A stretch of 18,129 nt of DNA, taken from positions 1 through 18,129 of the forward strand of contig JAECRX010000238.1 in NCBI GenBank assembly GCA_016292335.1, in the 5' to 3' direction. This document shows, piece by piece, positions 6,936-14,402 of this stretch. Position 1 is the stretch's first letter. Each line of letters starts with the position of its first letter. The position numbers were made by a program, and so were the translations under genes. The notes beneath the pieces are model-generated. The model did no database searches and had not been told where the DNA came from. It saw only the letters and a program-made list of their open reading frames with translations. The stretch comes from Candidatus Sifarchaeum subterraneum. Lineage in GTDB: Archaea > Asgardarchaeota > Sifarchaeia > Sifarchaeales > Sifarchaeaceae.

Positions 6936-7832
6936 TCAATCTAACGCGGTTAGGACTTCACATCCATTATCTTTCACCAAAATAGTGTGTTCAGCTTGGG
7001 AAACTAATCCATTATCAATTTCTTTGAGGACAGGGTAAGGATAGATTGTATTAATTTTTATAAGATGCTTCAACGCTTTATAAACCCGTTTTGGTCTAAT
7101 TTTTAGGTCTTCACAGAGCCATCTAGAAGCAAATGGAAGTCCTCTATATTTTGATTGAACATATTCCAAAATTCTCGCTGAATCTTTTTGCTCAACTTTT
7201 TTCTTGCTTATCAAACTAAATATATACACTCTTTTTTGTTCGATAACGTATCCTTTTCCATCAGTAGCAAATGGTTCTATGGCGTATACTTCACCAGATT
7301 TAAATCGCTTTGAAGTTAATCTTTTTACTCTATCATTGGGAATCGTTATCCCTGCATGCAATTCGTAGCGATTCATCATGTGGCCAGAAAGATTTTTTAC
7401 AGGTTCAAGCGAAAATTCACGGATTTTATCTCCAATGATTTTTCCAAGATCGTTGATTTTAAAACCATCTTTAACGTGTTCTATCGCTTCATTAAGGCTT
7501 TCTTCAGCTGCTTTGATAAAGAAAGCTTTGTCTTTTTGCCCAAGATAAAAAGTCCTTGCAGCATCAGCTATATATCCGTCAATGTGTGCTCCACAATCAA
7601 TTTTTACTATTGACTCTTTTCCTAATACATGTTCATCATTATAAGGCGAGGTATAATGTGCGGCTATTTCATTAACAGAAATATTTGGAGGGAAAGCGAG
7701 GGCACCGCCCTTTTCAAGAATTGCACTCTCAACTTTTTTGCATATTTGCAAAAGAGGAACACCTGGCTTAACCCATTTTTCAGCCTCCTTCAAAACTTTT
7801 GCCACGATTCTTCCGGCCTCTCTTATTTTCAT
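6936..7832 (-). CDS. map: Methionine aminopeptidase, type II (MetAP2)
   Basis: 298 residues, the usual archaeal length. It removes the initiator Met from nascent proteins in the cytosol using two divalent metals. The metal ligands are all visible: Asp79 (KIDCG), Asp90 (IADAA), His151 (LSGHMM), Glu186 (YAIEPF) and Glu281 (AEHTIL). The substrate-contacting His59 is in AAHYTSP. The insert at about 195-265, with a winged-helix-like SRWLCEDLKIRPKRVYKALKH, is the type II subdomain. The start is ATG with GGTG nine bases upstream. It is the first gene of a likely three-gene unit with the MtrA-MtrH fusion and the synthase-like gene. Linkage to one-carbon genes is unusual and may simply be positional. 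Confidence 0.96.
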   Translation of the reverse strand: MKIREAGRIVAKVLKEAEKWVKPGVPLLQICKKVESAILEKGGALAFPPNISVNEIAAHYTSPYNDEHVLGKESIVKIDCGAHIDGYIADAARTFYLGQKDKAFFIKAAEESLNEAIEHVKDGFKINDLGKIIGDKIREFSLEPVKNLSGHMMNRYELHAGITIPNDRVKRLTSKRFKSGEVYAIEPFATDGKGYVIEQKRVYIFSLISKKKVEQKDSARILEYVQSKYRGLPFASRWLCEDLKIRPKRVYKALKHLIKINTIYPYPVLKEIDNGLVSQAEHTILVKDNGCEVLTALD

Positions 7833-8400
7833 CTAAATCACACCAAGCAGACCTCTCCCAAGTGGGAGAAGATTGAAATAACCCGAGCACGATTTACAAA
7901 TTCAACAAGTATAGCTTTCTTAGGAGAAACAGCTTATTTTTTGACCAAAACATGAATATCAAGGTGTTGCTTCAACGTTTTCCTTGAACATAGTTCTTAT
8001 ACCATATACCCCTATAAGATATATTCGCTTAGTCATGTCACACGCCCAACCCATCAGGGATGAGTTTTTGACAGTTTTTTACGCCCTATGAAAGTCATTT
8101 TGCGTTATATCTGTCATTTAAATAAAGTAGTGCCTAATAAAAAAAATTTTGGAAAGTCACTTTGAGAATTCAAACCACACTTTTTTGTTTCGTGGAGGAT
8201 GGACTCGAACAAATGATCGAAACTTAAAAATATACTTTTGTTTTATCGGAGTCTACTCTTTGCCAACCACAAATATTTTTTAAAAGAGCGCATTATGCGT
8301 TCTTGTAGATAAAAAACTCATTAATGTAGGTCTGACACCTGAAATAGGTGGATATATTTCTCTTAGAATAAAGAAATTCACATTTATGGAGAAGATTAGG
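7833..8400. other. Divergent spacer between map and the isocitrate dehydrogenase gene
   Basis: No gene is supported. The hairpin TCTCCC-AAGT-GGGAGA at 7854-7869 lies about 22 bases before the map start and could be in its leader. CTTATA and TATAAG flank an ATACC-repeat element near 7994-8016, a plausible promoter region for the map unit. At 8190-8210 the minus strand has a tRNA-3'-end-like stretch. GATATATTT near 8351-8359 is a possible TATA box for the dehydrogenase gene. Confidence 0.5.
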
Positions 8401-9474
8401 ATGTATGAGATAACGCTAATTCCCGGCGATGGAGTTGGACCCGAAGTCACAGAAGCTGCAAAGAGATGTATAGAGGCTACTGGTGTAAAGATAAAATGGG
8501 ATATAGTTGAAGCTGGAGCTGATATTATGGAAAAATATGGAACTCCCTTGCCAGCACAAGTTCTTGAGTCAGTTAAAAAGAACAAAGTTGCACTAAAGGG
8601 TCCTATCACAACTCCTGTCGGAACTGGATTTAGAAGCGTAAATGTTGCATTGAGAAAAAAATTAGATTTATATGCCTGTGTGAGACCTTGTAAAATCTAC
8701 CCGGGTGTTAGAACCAAATATGATAATGTTGATTTAGTAGTAATTAGAGAAAATACAGAAGATCTATATGCGGGAATCGAATTTAAGCAAGGCTTATCTG
8801 AAACTAAAGAATTTATTGATTTTGTTGAAAAATTAAGTCACATTAAGATCAACAAAGACTCTGGCATAAGTATTAAACCGATTTCCATTAAAAATTCTGA
8901 AAGAATTGTCAGATTTGCATTCGAATACGCAAAAAAGTATAACAGAAAAAAAGTTACAGCTGTCCATAAGGCAAACATTATGAAGTTCAGTGATGGATTA
9001 TTTTTAGAGGTTGCACGAAAAGTCGCTGAAGAATATCCAGAAATCGAATTTGAAGACAGAATGGTTGACAATATGTGTATGCAACTCGTTCAGAAACCAG
9101 AAATTTATGATTTAATGGTTTTGCCAAATTTGTATGGAGATATAATCTCTGATTTGTGTGCAGGACTTGTTGGAGGATTAGGGGTCGCACCAGGAGCAAA
9201 TATCGGTGAGGATATTGCTGTTTTTGAGGCTGTCCATGGCTCTGCCCCAAAATATACCGGACTGAACAAAGTGAATCCAACTGCACTCATTCTAAGCGGG
9301 ATAATGATGTTGAGATATCTTGGAGAAGTTGAAGCTGCTGATAGATTAGAACAGGCTACTGCAACCGTTATCAAAGAGGGAAAATATGTTACCTACGACA
9401 TGAAAAAAAATAGAGACGATCCGACCGCGGTAGGAACAAAAGAGATGGCAAATGCGATTATAGCGCAGCTATGA
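8401..9474 (+). CDS. icd: Isocitrate dehydrogenase-family decarboxylating dehydrogenase
   Basis: 357 residues from the ATG at 8401 (MYEITLIPGDGVGPEV). An ATG at 8386 would add five residues, but GGAGA at 8388-8392 is well placed for 8401 and the family begins this way. Substrate residues are visible in SVNVALRKKLDLYACVRP at about 79-96, with Ser79, Asn81, Arg85 and Arg95; Arg116 and Tyr123 lie in RENTEDLYAG; Lys190 in HKAN; and Asp247 and Asp251 in YGDIISD. It oxidises and decarboxylates isocitrate to 2-oxoglutarate. The cofactor segment HGSAPKYTGLNKVNP carries Lys284-Tyr285 as in NADP-dependent E. coli Icd, so NADP+ use is inferred. The short length and core resemble NAD-type enzymes. Homoisocitrate or isopropylmalate dehydrogenase is less likely. 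Monocistronic by position. Confidence 0.9.
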   Translation: MYEITLIPGDGVGPEVTEAAKRCIEATGVKIKWDIVEAGADIMEKYGTPLPAQVLESVKKNKVALKGPITTPVGTGFRSVNVALRKKLDLYACVRPCKIYPGVRTKYDNVDLVVIRENTEDLYAGIEFKQGLSETKEFIDFVEKLSHIKINKDSGISIKPISIKNSERIVRFAFEYAKKYNRKKVTAVHKANIMKFSDGLFLEVARKVAEEYPEIEFEDRMVDNMCMQLVQKPEIYDLMVLPNLYGDIISDLCAGLVGGLGVAPGANIGEDIAVFEAVHGSAPKYTGLNKVNPTALILSGIMMLRYLGEVEAADRLEQATATVIKEGKYVTYDMKKNRDDPTAVGTKEMANAIIAQL

Positions 9475-9527
9475 AATTTATTGGGCCCCCCGCAAGTCCT
9501 CCTCTACTTCCTTAGGGTGCCAGACCT

Positions 9528-9561
9528 TCATAGATCATTTGTCTCATACACAAGAACTTAC
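9528..9561 (+). repeat. Dispersed intergenic repeat, copy B
   Basis: TCATAGATCATTTGTCTCAT followed by ACACAAGAACTTAC. It matches copy A at 28 of 34 positions without gaps. An upstream CTTAGGGTGCC stretch and a downstream AGTGTTCC stretch also have counterparts in copy A. It lies downstream of the dehydrogenase gene, overlapping the end of the small ORF at 9558-9767. The GC-rich GGGCCCCCC just left of it (about 9483-9491) is out of character for the region. Confidence 0.55.
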
Positions 9562-9767
9562 AACATGCTATTTGAATGTAGTGTTCCATCCTGTGCAACA
9601 TTTAAGAAAAGGTTCATCATCAATACAAGATGGTCTTTTACCGAACTAAAACCATATTTTTGGCTTTCGTTCATATATTCTCCCAAAATCGTCATCACGC
9701 CAAAAGCTCTGTTATCCTGCAACTTGTCCAAAAGGAACACAAATTTTCCGTGATTAGCATAAGTCAA
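9558..9767 (-). CDS. Possible small protein overlapping the KaiC-like gene
   Basis: A 69-residue frame beginning with TTG that overlaps the KaiC-like gene's TGA as TTGA, a typical coupling arrangement. It reads TYANHGKFVFLLDKLQDNR, then FGVMTILGEYMN, then VKDHLVLMMNLFLNVAQDG. The amino-acid make-up is plausible for a small helical protein and codon choice resembles its neighbours. I do not recognise a family. It could be a partner of the ATPase translated by coupling, or a chance open frame. Its last codons run into repeat copy B. Confidence 0.33.
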   Translation of the reverse strand: MTYANHGKFVFLLDKLQDNRAFGVMTILGEYMNESQKYGFSSVKDHLVLMMNLFLNVAQDGTLHSNSML

Positions 9768-10474
9768 AAAATTTTTTGATCAGGAAAAACTTCTATGCCT
9801 TTCTCAGTTATTTTGTAAGGAGCTAATTTTTCATTAAATTTGGTTCCCCTCATTTTACGAATTTCAAGAATCCTTATTAGGGATTCTTCTTTTCTAAAAT
9901 TAGTTAAAACAATTACTCCACTTGTCACGTATTCCAAAGGTAGGAATGAGGTCTTATAAGGTTTCTCTGAAGTCAATAAAGTAGTTATATCCATTTCTCC
10001 TAAACTTCTGAATAATTTGAAAATTTCTGTTCTCGAAGACGTCTCAGATTCATAACCAATATCAATAGCACTAACAGGATCTATTACTAATCTATCAATT
10101 TTGATTTCTTCTTCTTGGGTAGCTTGCCGCAATCCTCGTTCTAAGCTGCCGATAGTAATTTTAATACTTGGTTCAAGACTAAGAATATCGTAGAAATCTA
10201 AAATTGTCAGCAATCCTTCAGCTTGTTTATCTACAAAATCCCAACCAAAAAAAATCATATCCGACAACAATTCATTTTTAGTTTGATCCAATGTTATGAA
10301 AATAGCTTTTTCGTTTCTTAAAAAGCCTTCGAACACGAATTGGGTACAAAAAGTAGTCTTACCAGTTCCGGGCTCGCCAATGACGAGGTAATTGCGCCCT
10401 GCCAAAAATCCACCGCCCAGCATTTCATCTAAGCCGCTAATGCCTGAAGACAATCTTTCTTGTTTTTTTTCCAT
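9764..10474 (-). CDS. KaiC/RAD55-like RecA-superfamily ATPase
   Basis: 236 residues from the ATG at 10474, preceded by GGGGGT about ten bases upstream. A TTG six codons earlier is the alternative. It is a single-domain KaiC-like protein: SSGISGLDEMLGGGF at the start, Walker A GEPGTGKTT at about 33-41, Walker B RLVIDPVSAID at about 128-138, TLLTSEKP, and a C-terminal strand ITEKGIEVFPDQKIF. The site where KaiC proteins usually have paired catalytic Glu after the second strand reads ITLDQ, so Asp-Gln replaces Glu-Glu. This may mean slow hydrolysis and a signalling role. Archaea encode many such ATPases, often linked to signal transduction, motility or gas-vesicle regulation; no target is evident here. 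Confidence 0.88.
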   Translation of the reverse strand: MEKKQERLSSGISGLDEMLGGGFLAGRNYLVIGEPGTGKTTFCTQFVFEGFLRNEKAIFITLDQTKNELLSDMIFFGWDFVDKQAEGLLTILDFYDILSLEPSIKITIGSLERGLRQATQEEEIKIDRLVIDPVSAIDIGYESETSSRTEIFKLFRSLGEMDITTLLTSEKPYKTSFLPLEYVTSGVIVLTNFRKEESLIRILEIRKMRGTKFNEKLAPYKITEKGIEVFPDQKIF

Positions 10475-11366
10475 ATTTTCAAGTACCCCCAATAGAAGAG
10501 ATTGAAAACGAATTGAAACTTAAATTTGGGAGAATTGAACTACGGATCTATTCTTTTTCCAAGGGTATTCTTTTTATGAAACCATTAATTAATTATTTTT
10601 CATTGGCTCTTTATGAAACCTTTGCTTATTTTGAATTAATGCAATTTCATTTCCCATAGAAAATTTGATCACATCTAAAGGTAATTATGGTGCCATTATT
10701 GCTAACTCATACTATATTAGAATTCATTTTGGCACATACCTTTTGCATAAAAAAGAAAAACGGTCAACAAATTCTTCGAATTCATCTCCAAAAAAATATT
10801 TTTTATAGTGTTGCTAATAAGATAATGGGAGAGGTTAGACAGCATGCAAATGGCTTAAGGATCATTCGGAAATCAAAATATCAGGTGAGCTGATCAACTT
10901 TTCTACAAAAAGAGGGATATACAAGAAAAAGACGTCATCTTGAAAGCTGTCGGCCATAATATCCGTTCATATCGCATACAAGCGGCTTGGTCTTCCTTGT
11001 TTCTGAAATTTTTTTAGTTTTTACACTTCTACTCCAATCTTTCAAAAGGATTCCCTGTTATCATGCCTTTTGATGTTTTCCTTTATTCTCCTTCTTTTCT
11101 TTTTTCACCTTAGCTGGCTGCCTCCTTTATTATTTCTTCTACTATCTTCTAATTCTCCCTCCTCCTCTCCACATCTTTTTTTTCCATTCCATCAACTTTT
11201 TATTCAATGGACGAGTTCTGGCATTTGAAAACCTTTAAATATACAAAAAAAAGTAAATTGAATAATAAATAAATTTTATTAAGAGAATATTTATCGTTAG
11301 TAAAATTATATAAAACTATCTGATAGACAAAAAAAGAAAGTTAATAAAACTTTAGAGGTAAATGGT
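10475..11366. other. Long spacer between the KaiC-like and ArsR-type genes
   Basis: No gene is supported with confidence. A frame at 10687-10893 (68 residues) has no ribosome binding site and an unconvincing first half; its second half, HLQKNIFYSVANKIMGEVRQ, is more protein-like and might be a remnant. From about 11030 to 11205 the plus strand is strongly pyrimidine-rich. Downstream of that, AAAATTATATAAAACT near 11302-11317 is a likely TATA region for the ArsR-type gene. Confidence 0.45.
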
Positions 11367-11714
11367 ATGGTTTCTAGGACAATGCGTGCGAAGAGGTCCC
11401 TTTCCCAAACAGCCCAGGGGAACAACCTAATAGAAAAATTTTATCTAAAATACAAAATGCCCCTCTTTTTTGGAAAAGGAGGTAATACCAGGATTGAAAT
11501 TACACAACTTTTACAGAATTTTCCATGCAATGCACACCAAATTTCTCAAATGCTCAAAAAATCATACAGAACCATCCGTTATCACCTAAACATTCTTCAA
11601 GACAACGATATTCTTGAAGTGGACAAAACTGGTGGAAATTACGGCGCCAAATACTTTGTATCTCCAAAATTTAATATTGAAATATTTGAAAAGTTACTGA
11701 GCACAAACAGATAG
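11367..11714 (+). CDS. ArsR-type winged-helix transcription regulator
   Basis: 115 residues. The core is a winged helix: GNTRIEITQLLQNFPCNAHQ at about 39-58, then the recognition region ISQMLKKSYRTIRYHLNIL at 59-77, and a wing DILEVDKTGGNYGAKYFVSP at 81-100. This layout is typical of archaeal ArsR-family DNA-binding proteins. There is no metal-binding Cys cluster; the only Cys is Cys54. The N-terminal ~20 residues are basic and Ser/Gln-rich. GAGGT lies seven bases before the ATG. A gene remnant follows in the same direction and might be its former partner. The effector and targets are unknown. Confidence 0.88.
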   Translation: MVSRTMRAKRSLSQTAQGNNLIEKFYLKYKMPLFFGKGGNTRIEITQLLQNFPCNAHQISQMLKKSYRTIRYHLNILQDNDILEVDKTGGNYGAKYFVSPKFNIEIFEKLLSTNR

Positions 11715-11791
11715 TTAAGGACATGTAACAAATCTTGGAACAACACAATTGTTGGGTATAGTAGCCAGCTCTTTTGCACGCTCTGTGTGTG

Positions 11792-12034
11792 ACATCACAA
11801 TTGCCAATTGTTTATGAGGGATTTAATTCTTCAGTCATTTTTGTTGATGGTGAAATTAATTTAAATTCAAAATTGAAGAATCCAAACAAAAAAGTAATTG
11901 TAATAGAACTTTTTGAAAAAATAGATCGTCGATATGACGGAGTGAAGTAGCTTGAGTAGCTTTTAAAAGTAGCCGAAAACACACTTGCACCTTTTGGTTA
12001 TGGAGTTAAAGAGTTACAAGATTTCTTGTCATAA
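11792..12034 (+). pseudogene. Remnant of an unidentified gene with two in-frame TAG codons
   Basis: One frame reads as convincing protein, TSQLPIVYEGFNSSVIFVDG through NPNKKVIVIELFEKIDRRYD. It then meets TAG at 11948-11950 and 11957-11959 and continues as LLKVAENTLAPFGYGVKELQ to a TAA at 12032-12034. There is no good start at the left end. A neighbouring frame just upstream reads VASSFARSVCDITIANCL, so a frameshift around 11790-11815 is possible. I do not recognise the family. It lies directly after the ArsR-type gene, and that gene ends in TAG, which argues that TAG is a normal stop here. Confidence 0.5.
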
Positions 12035-12099
12035 GAGTCGGTGTGTCGTCTCACCCAATATTCATGAATTCTAACTAACAAGAGATACTAAACCGCTAC

Positions 12100-12657
12100 T
12101 TACTTATTAATCAGGCACTCTTCGCAGATAAAAGGCCCATCAATTTCTCTTAGATTATCAGACCATTCTCCACATTCATCACAGAAACCGGAAAGGGAAT
12201 TAATTGCAGGAGAGAGAGCCAGTTCACCCTCACCTCTGCTTCTTTCAAGCAGAATCTCAATTAATTCTGGAACGACGGATATTACATCACTTGATGTCAA
12301 GATTCCAATCAGTTTTCCTTCTTCGACTATCGGGAGTCTACGAATTTTGTGACGGGCCATCATCCTCATTGCATCAACAAGATATGCATCTGATTTGCAA
12401 GTTATTATTGGTTTAGTCATTACTTCTTCGACCTTGATTTCTTCCATCTTTTTTCCTTTGGGCAATCCGCGACTGATAATGTCCATTTCGTTGAGTAGCC
12501 CTATTGGATTTTTATTCTCTTTATCCACAACGAGAAGGTAACTGATATCTTTTTCTCCCATTAGTTTAATGGCATTGTCTAAAGTTGTTGATGGGGAGAC
12601 TGTTATTACATCAGTGCTCATCACATTTCTAACTTTTACGTCATCTATTTCAGCCAA
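12100..12657 (-). CDS. CBS-pair protein with C-terminal zinc ribbon
   Basis: About 185 residues. Counting from a TTG five codons upstream of the chosen start, CBS motif 1 spans about 14-70 (VRNVMSTDVITVSPSTTLDN) and CBS motif 2 about 81-137 (VEEVMTKPIITCKSDAYLVD, RRLPIVEEGKLIGILT). The tail has a four-Cys zinc ribbon, CDECGEW at 164-170 and CEEC at 183-186. CBS pairs bind adenine nucleotides or S-adenosyl compounds and act as energy sensors; the ribbon suggests nucleic-acid or protein contact. I prefer the TTG at 12657 because GGGGG sits six bases upstream, whereas the TTG at 12672 has nothing before it. Partner and ligand are unknown. Confidence 0.88.
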   Translation of the reverse strand: MAEIDDVKVRNVMSTDVITVSPSTTLDNAIKLMGEKDISYLLVVDKENKNPIGLLNEMDIISRGLPKGKKMEEIKVEEVMTKPIITCKSDAYLVDAMRMMARHKIRRLPIVEEGKLIGILTSSDVISVVPELIEILLERSRGEGELALSPAINSLSGFCDECGEWSDNLREIDGPFICEECLINK

Positions 12658-12829
12658 GATTTTCCCCCACAAGGTTTGATGTTTGCTTCTCGTTAAAAGG
12701 AGGAAATTTTAATAACTATTTAGTTTTCAGTAGCAGAAATGGTTTGGGTTGACTTTTGTAAATAACTTAGAGGCTTAAGTTAAGCTGACTATTCAAGGGA
12801 AGATATCTTTATGAAAATATAGAATGGGC

Positions 12830-12856
12830 AGACATTAACTCACTCACAAGAACTTT
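12830..12856 (+). repeat. Dispersed intergenic repeat, probable shorter copy C
   Basis: AGACATTAACTCACTCACAAGAACTT resembles AGATCATTTGTCTCATACACAAGAACTT in copy B, with one gap and a few substitutions. It lies in the 247-base spacer between the CBS gene and the SNAP/TPR-like gene. The resemblance is shorter than that between A and B and could be chance. Confidence 0.3.
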
Positions 12857-12904
12857 AGTTACAAATTTTATTTAAAAATATAATTCTCTATCTTCTCTTT
12901 CCTG

Positions 12905-14332
12905 TTAAGTAGTTTTTATTGATTTTTTGACAGAATAGAGTATTTTAATTGTTCGATTTAACATATTACTTGCTTTTAATAAGAGCTCTTTGAGGGATTC
13001 TATGTCTTTTCCCTCATCAAGTTCTTTAAATTGTTTTAATAAATTTTTTGTTTCTGGGTTACTATACAATCTATTCAAATGTTTTATTATTTCAGTAGCA
13101 GCGTAAATATAGGCATTTACTTTTTCAAATTCTTCTTCTCTGAATTTTTCAGCCTCTTTCACCATGTCTCGGCTTGTTTCATATAATAAGTATGGGAAGA
13201 AATTGCTGCATTCCACATTTCTCTGAATCATTTCCTCTGCGGTTTCTAAAGTTGAATTTATTTCATCTATCAAGAATTTGGCTTTTTCTTTTTCGCTAAA
13301 TTTTTTAATGATTAAAGGGAAGGGACCGATATTTGTCGAATAAATAGTCTTAAGTGAATCCATATATCTCAAATTAATCGAAATAGGAAATTCTGTTGTC
13401 TCTCTTTCTCTTTGTTCAGATTTCAAAGTCCATTGGAACTTGACTTCTTCAGCAGGTTCAATTATATTCCTTCTTTTAACAATATCTCCGTCAGCGATTA
13501 TTCCTTTTTGGGGGAAAAATTCTAATTGGACGTCAAACGCGTTGCCTTCCCCAACATTTTTTAGAATCAATTGGATAGCAAATTCATCTCCATAAACAAC
13601 ATCAAAAGGAAATTCGATTGTTGATTCAAGATTTGGATAAAGGACCTGTTCTCTAATTTTATTTTCAAGAACATCGAAAGCTTGATCAACAAGTTCATTT
13701 AAAAAAGAAGCATTAATCCTAACAAGAGCAGACTTCAAGATAGAACCCAAGACAGTTCTATCCTTAGTTAATAACTCAAGATCCAAACTTTCATATGCCT
13801 CAATCACTTCCCTTGTTAAATTTAAAATGGGGAGTTCACCAACCTGTTCGGAACTATATCCTGTTTGGGAGATCCAATCATCAAAGGTCTTTTTTCCAGA
13901 TTCAAAATCTTCGATTAGTATGTAAATAAGCGCTGAAAGTGAGATAGATGCAACAGCATCATCCCAATCTTCCCAAAGAATATAATCAAAAGAAGCTGCC
14001 TGAAGACTGTTTGCAACATTAGTATAACAATTTTTTATTTCCTCTTCAAATCCTAAAAGAGTGTAGATTTCTAAAGCATAGTAAAAGTTTTCTGCAGCAG
14101 ATCGATAGGATTTTTTATTAGTAAAGTAATCCTCTGCTGCTTGGCGATATGTTTTAGCAGCCTGTTCGTAGAGAGATTGTGCGTTTTCTTTTAGCCCTTT
14201 TGTTTCACAAATTTTAGCTGCTTCTTTAATTCTAAAAGCGGCAACAGTGTATCTTGTTTCGTTCAGGAACTCAGCAGCCTCATCTTTCAGCCTTTGTATT
14301 AGTTCGTCATTATCTTTTGCCAATTTCTTCAC
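12905..14332 (-). CDS. SNAP/TPR-like helical-repeat protein with a central beta-sandwich domain
   Basis: 475 residues, no signal peptide or membrane helix. Residues about 10-150 are Ala/Tyr-rich helical hairpins resembling TPR or alpha-SNAP repeats, such as AQSLYEQAAKTYRQAAEDYF and SYRSAAENFYYALEIYTLLG. Residues about 165-235 are helical. Residues about 240-345 look like an Ig-like/CARDB-type beta sandwich, with DEFAIQLILKNVGEGNAFDV, IIEPAEEVKFQWTLK and PISINLRY. Residues about 346-470 are charged helices likely to form a coiled-coil bundle. An alpha-solenoid followed by a beta sandwich is also seen in eukaryotic trafficking adaptors, but homology is not shown. The start is GTG at 14332; a TTG three codons later with GGTGA five bases upstream is a credible alternative. 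The specific function is unknown. Confidence 0.72.
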   Translation of the reverse strand: MKKLAKDNDELIQRLKDEAAEFLNETRYTVAAFRIKEAAKICETKGLKENAQSLYEQAAKTYRQAAEDYFTNKKSYRSAAENFYYALEIYTLLGFEEEIKNCYTNVANSLQAASFDYILWEDWDDAVASISLSALIYILIEDFESGKKTFDDWISQTGYSSEQVGELPILNLTREVIEAYESLDLELLTKDRTVLGSILKSALVRINASFLNELVDQAFDVLENKIREQVLYPNLESTIEFPFDVVYGDEFAIQLILKNVGEGNAFDVQLEFFPQKGIIADGDIVKRRNIIEPAEEVKFQWTLKSEQRERETTEFPISINLRYMDSLKTIYSTNIGPFPLIIKKFSEKEKAKFLIDEINSTLETAEEMIQRNVECSNFFPYLLYETSRDMVKEAEKFREEEFEKVNAYIYAATEIIKHLNRLYSNPETKNLLKQFKELDEGKDIESLKELLLKASNMLNRTIKILYSVKKSIKTT

Positions 14333-14381
14333 CCAACTAATGATAATTGCCGCTTTAGCGTTTTTCTCTAAATTATTAGGA

Positions 14382-14402
14382 TACCATATAAATTATTTAT
14401 AG
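14382..14402 (-). promoter_or_regulatory. Probable TATA region for the SNAP/TPR-like gene
   Basis: Read on the minus strand the block is CTATAAATAATTTATATGG, about 50-70 bases before the start codon. It is the strongest TATA-like element near this gene. The transcription start was not determined. Confidence 0.4.

Noticed and set aside
8138..8210. Complete tRNA gene on the minus strand
   Set aside because: Only the T-loop and acceptor 3' side fit; the T-stem does not pair and there is no anticodon arm or 5' acceptor strand.
10687..10893. 68-residue plus-strand frame, possibly a transposase remnant
   Set aside because: No ribosome binding site, no recognisable motif and no terminal repeats found around it.
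11792..12034. Pyrrolysine readthrough of the two TAG codons
   Set aside because: Two TAGs within four codons and no resemblance to methylamine methyltransferases; TAG also serves as the normal stop of the adjacent ArsR-type gene.
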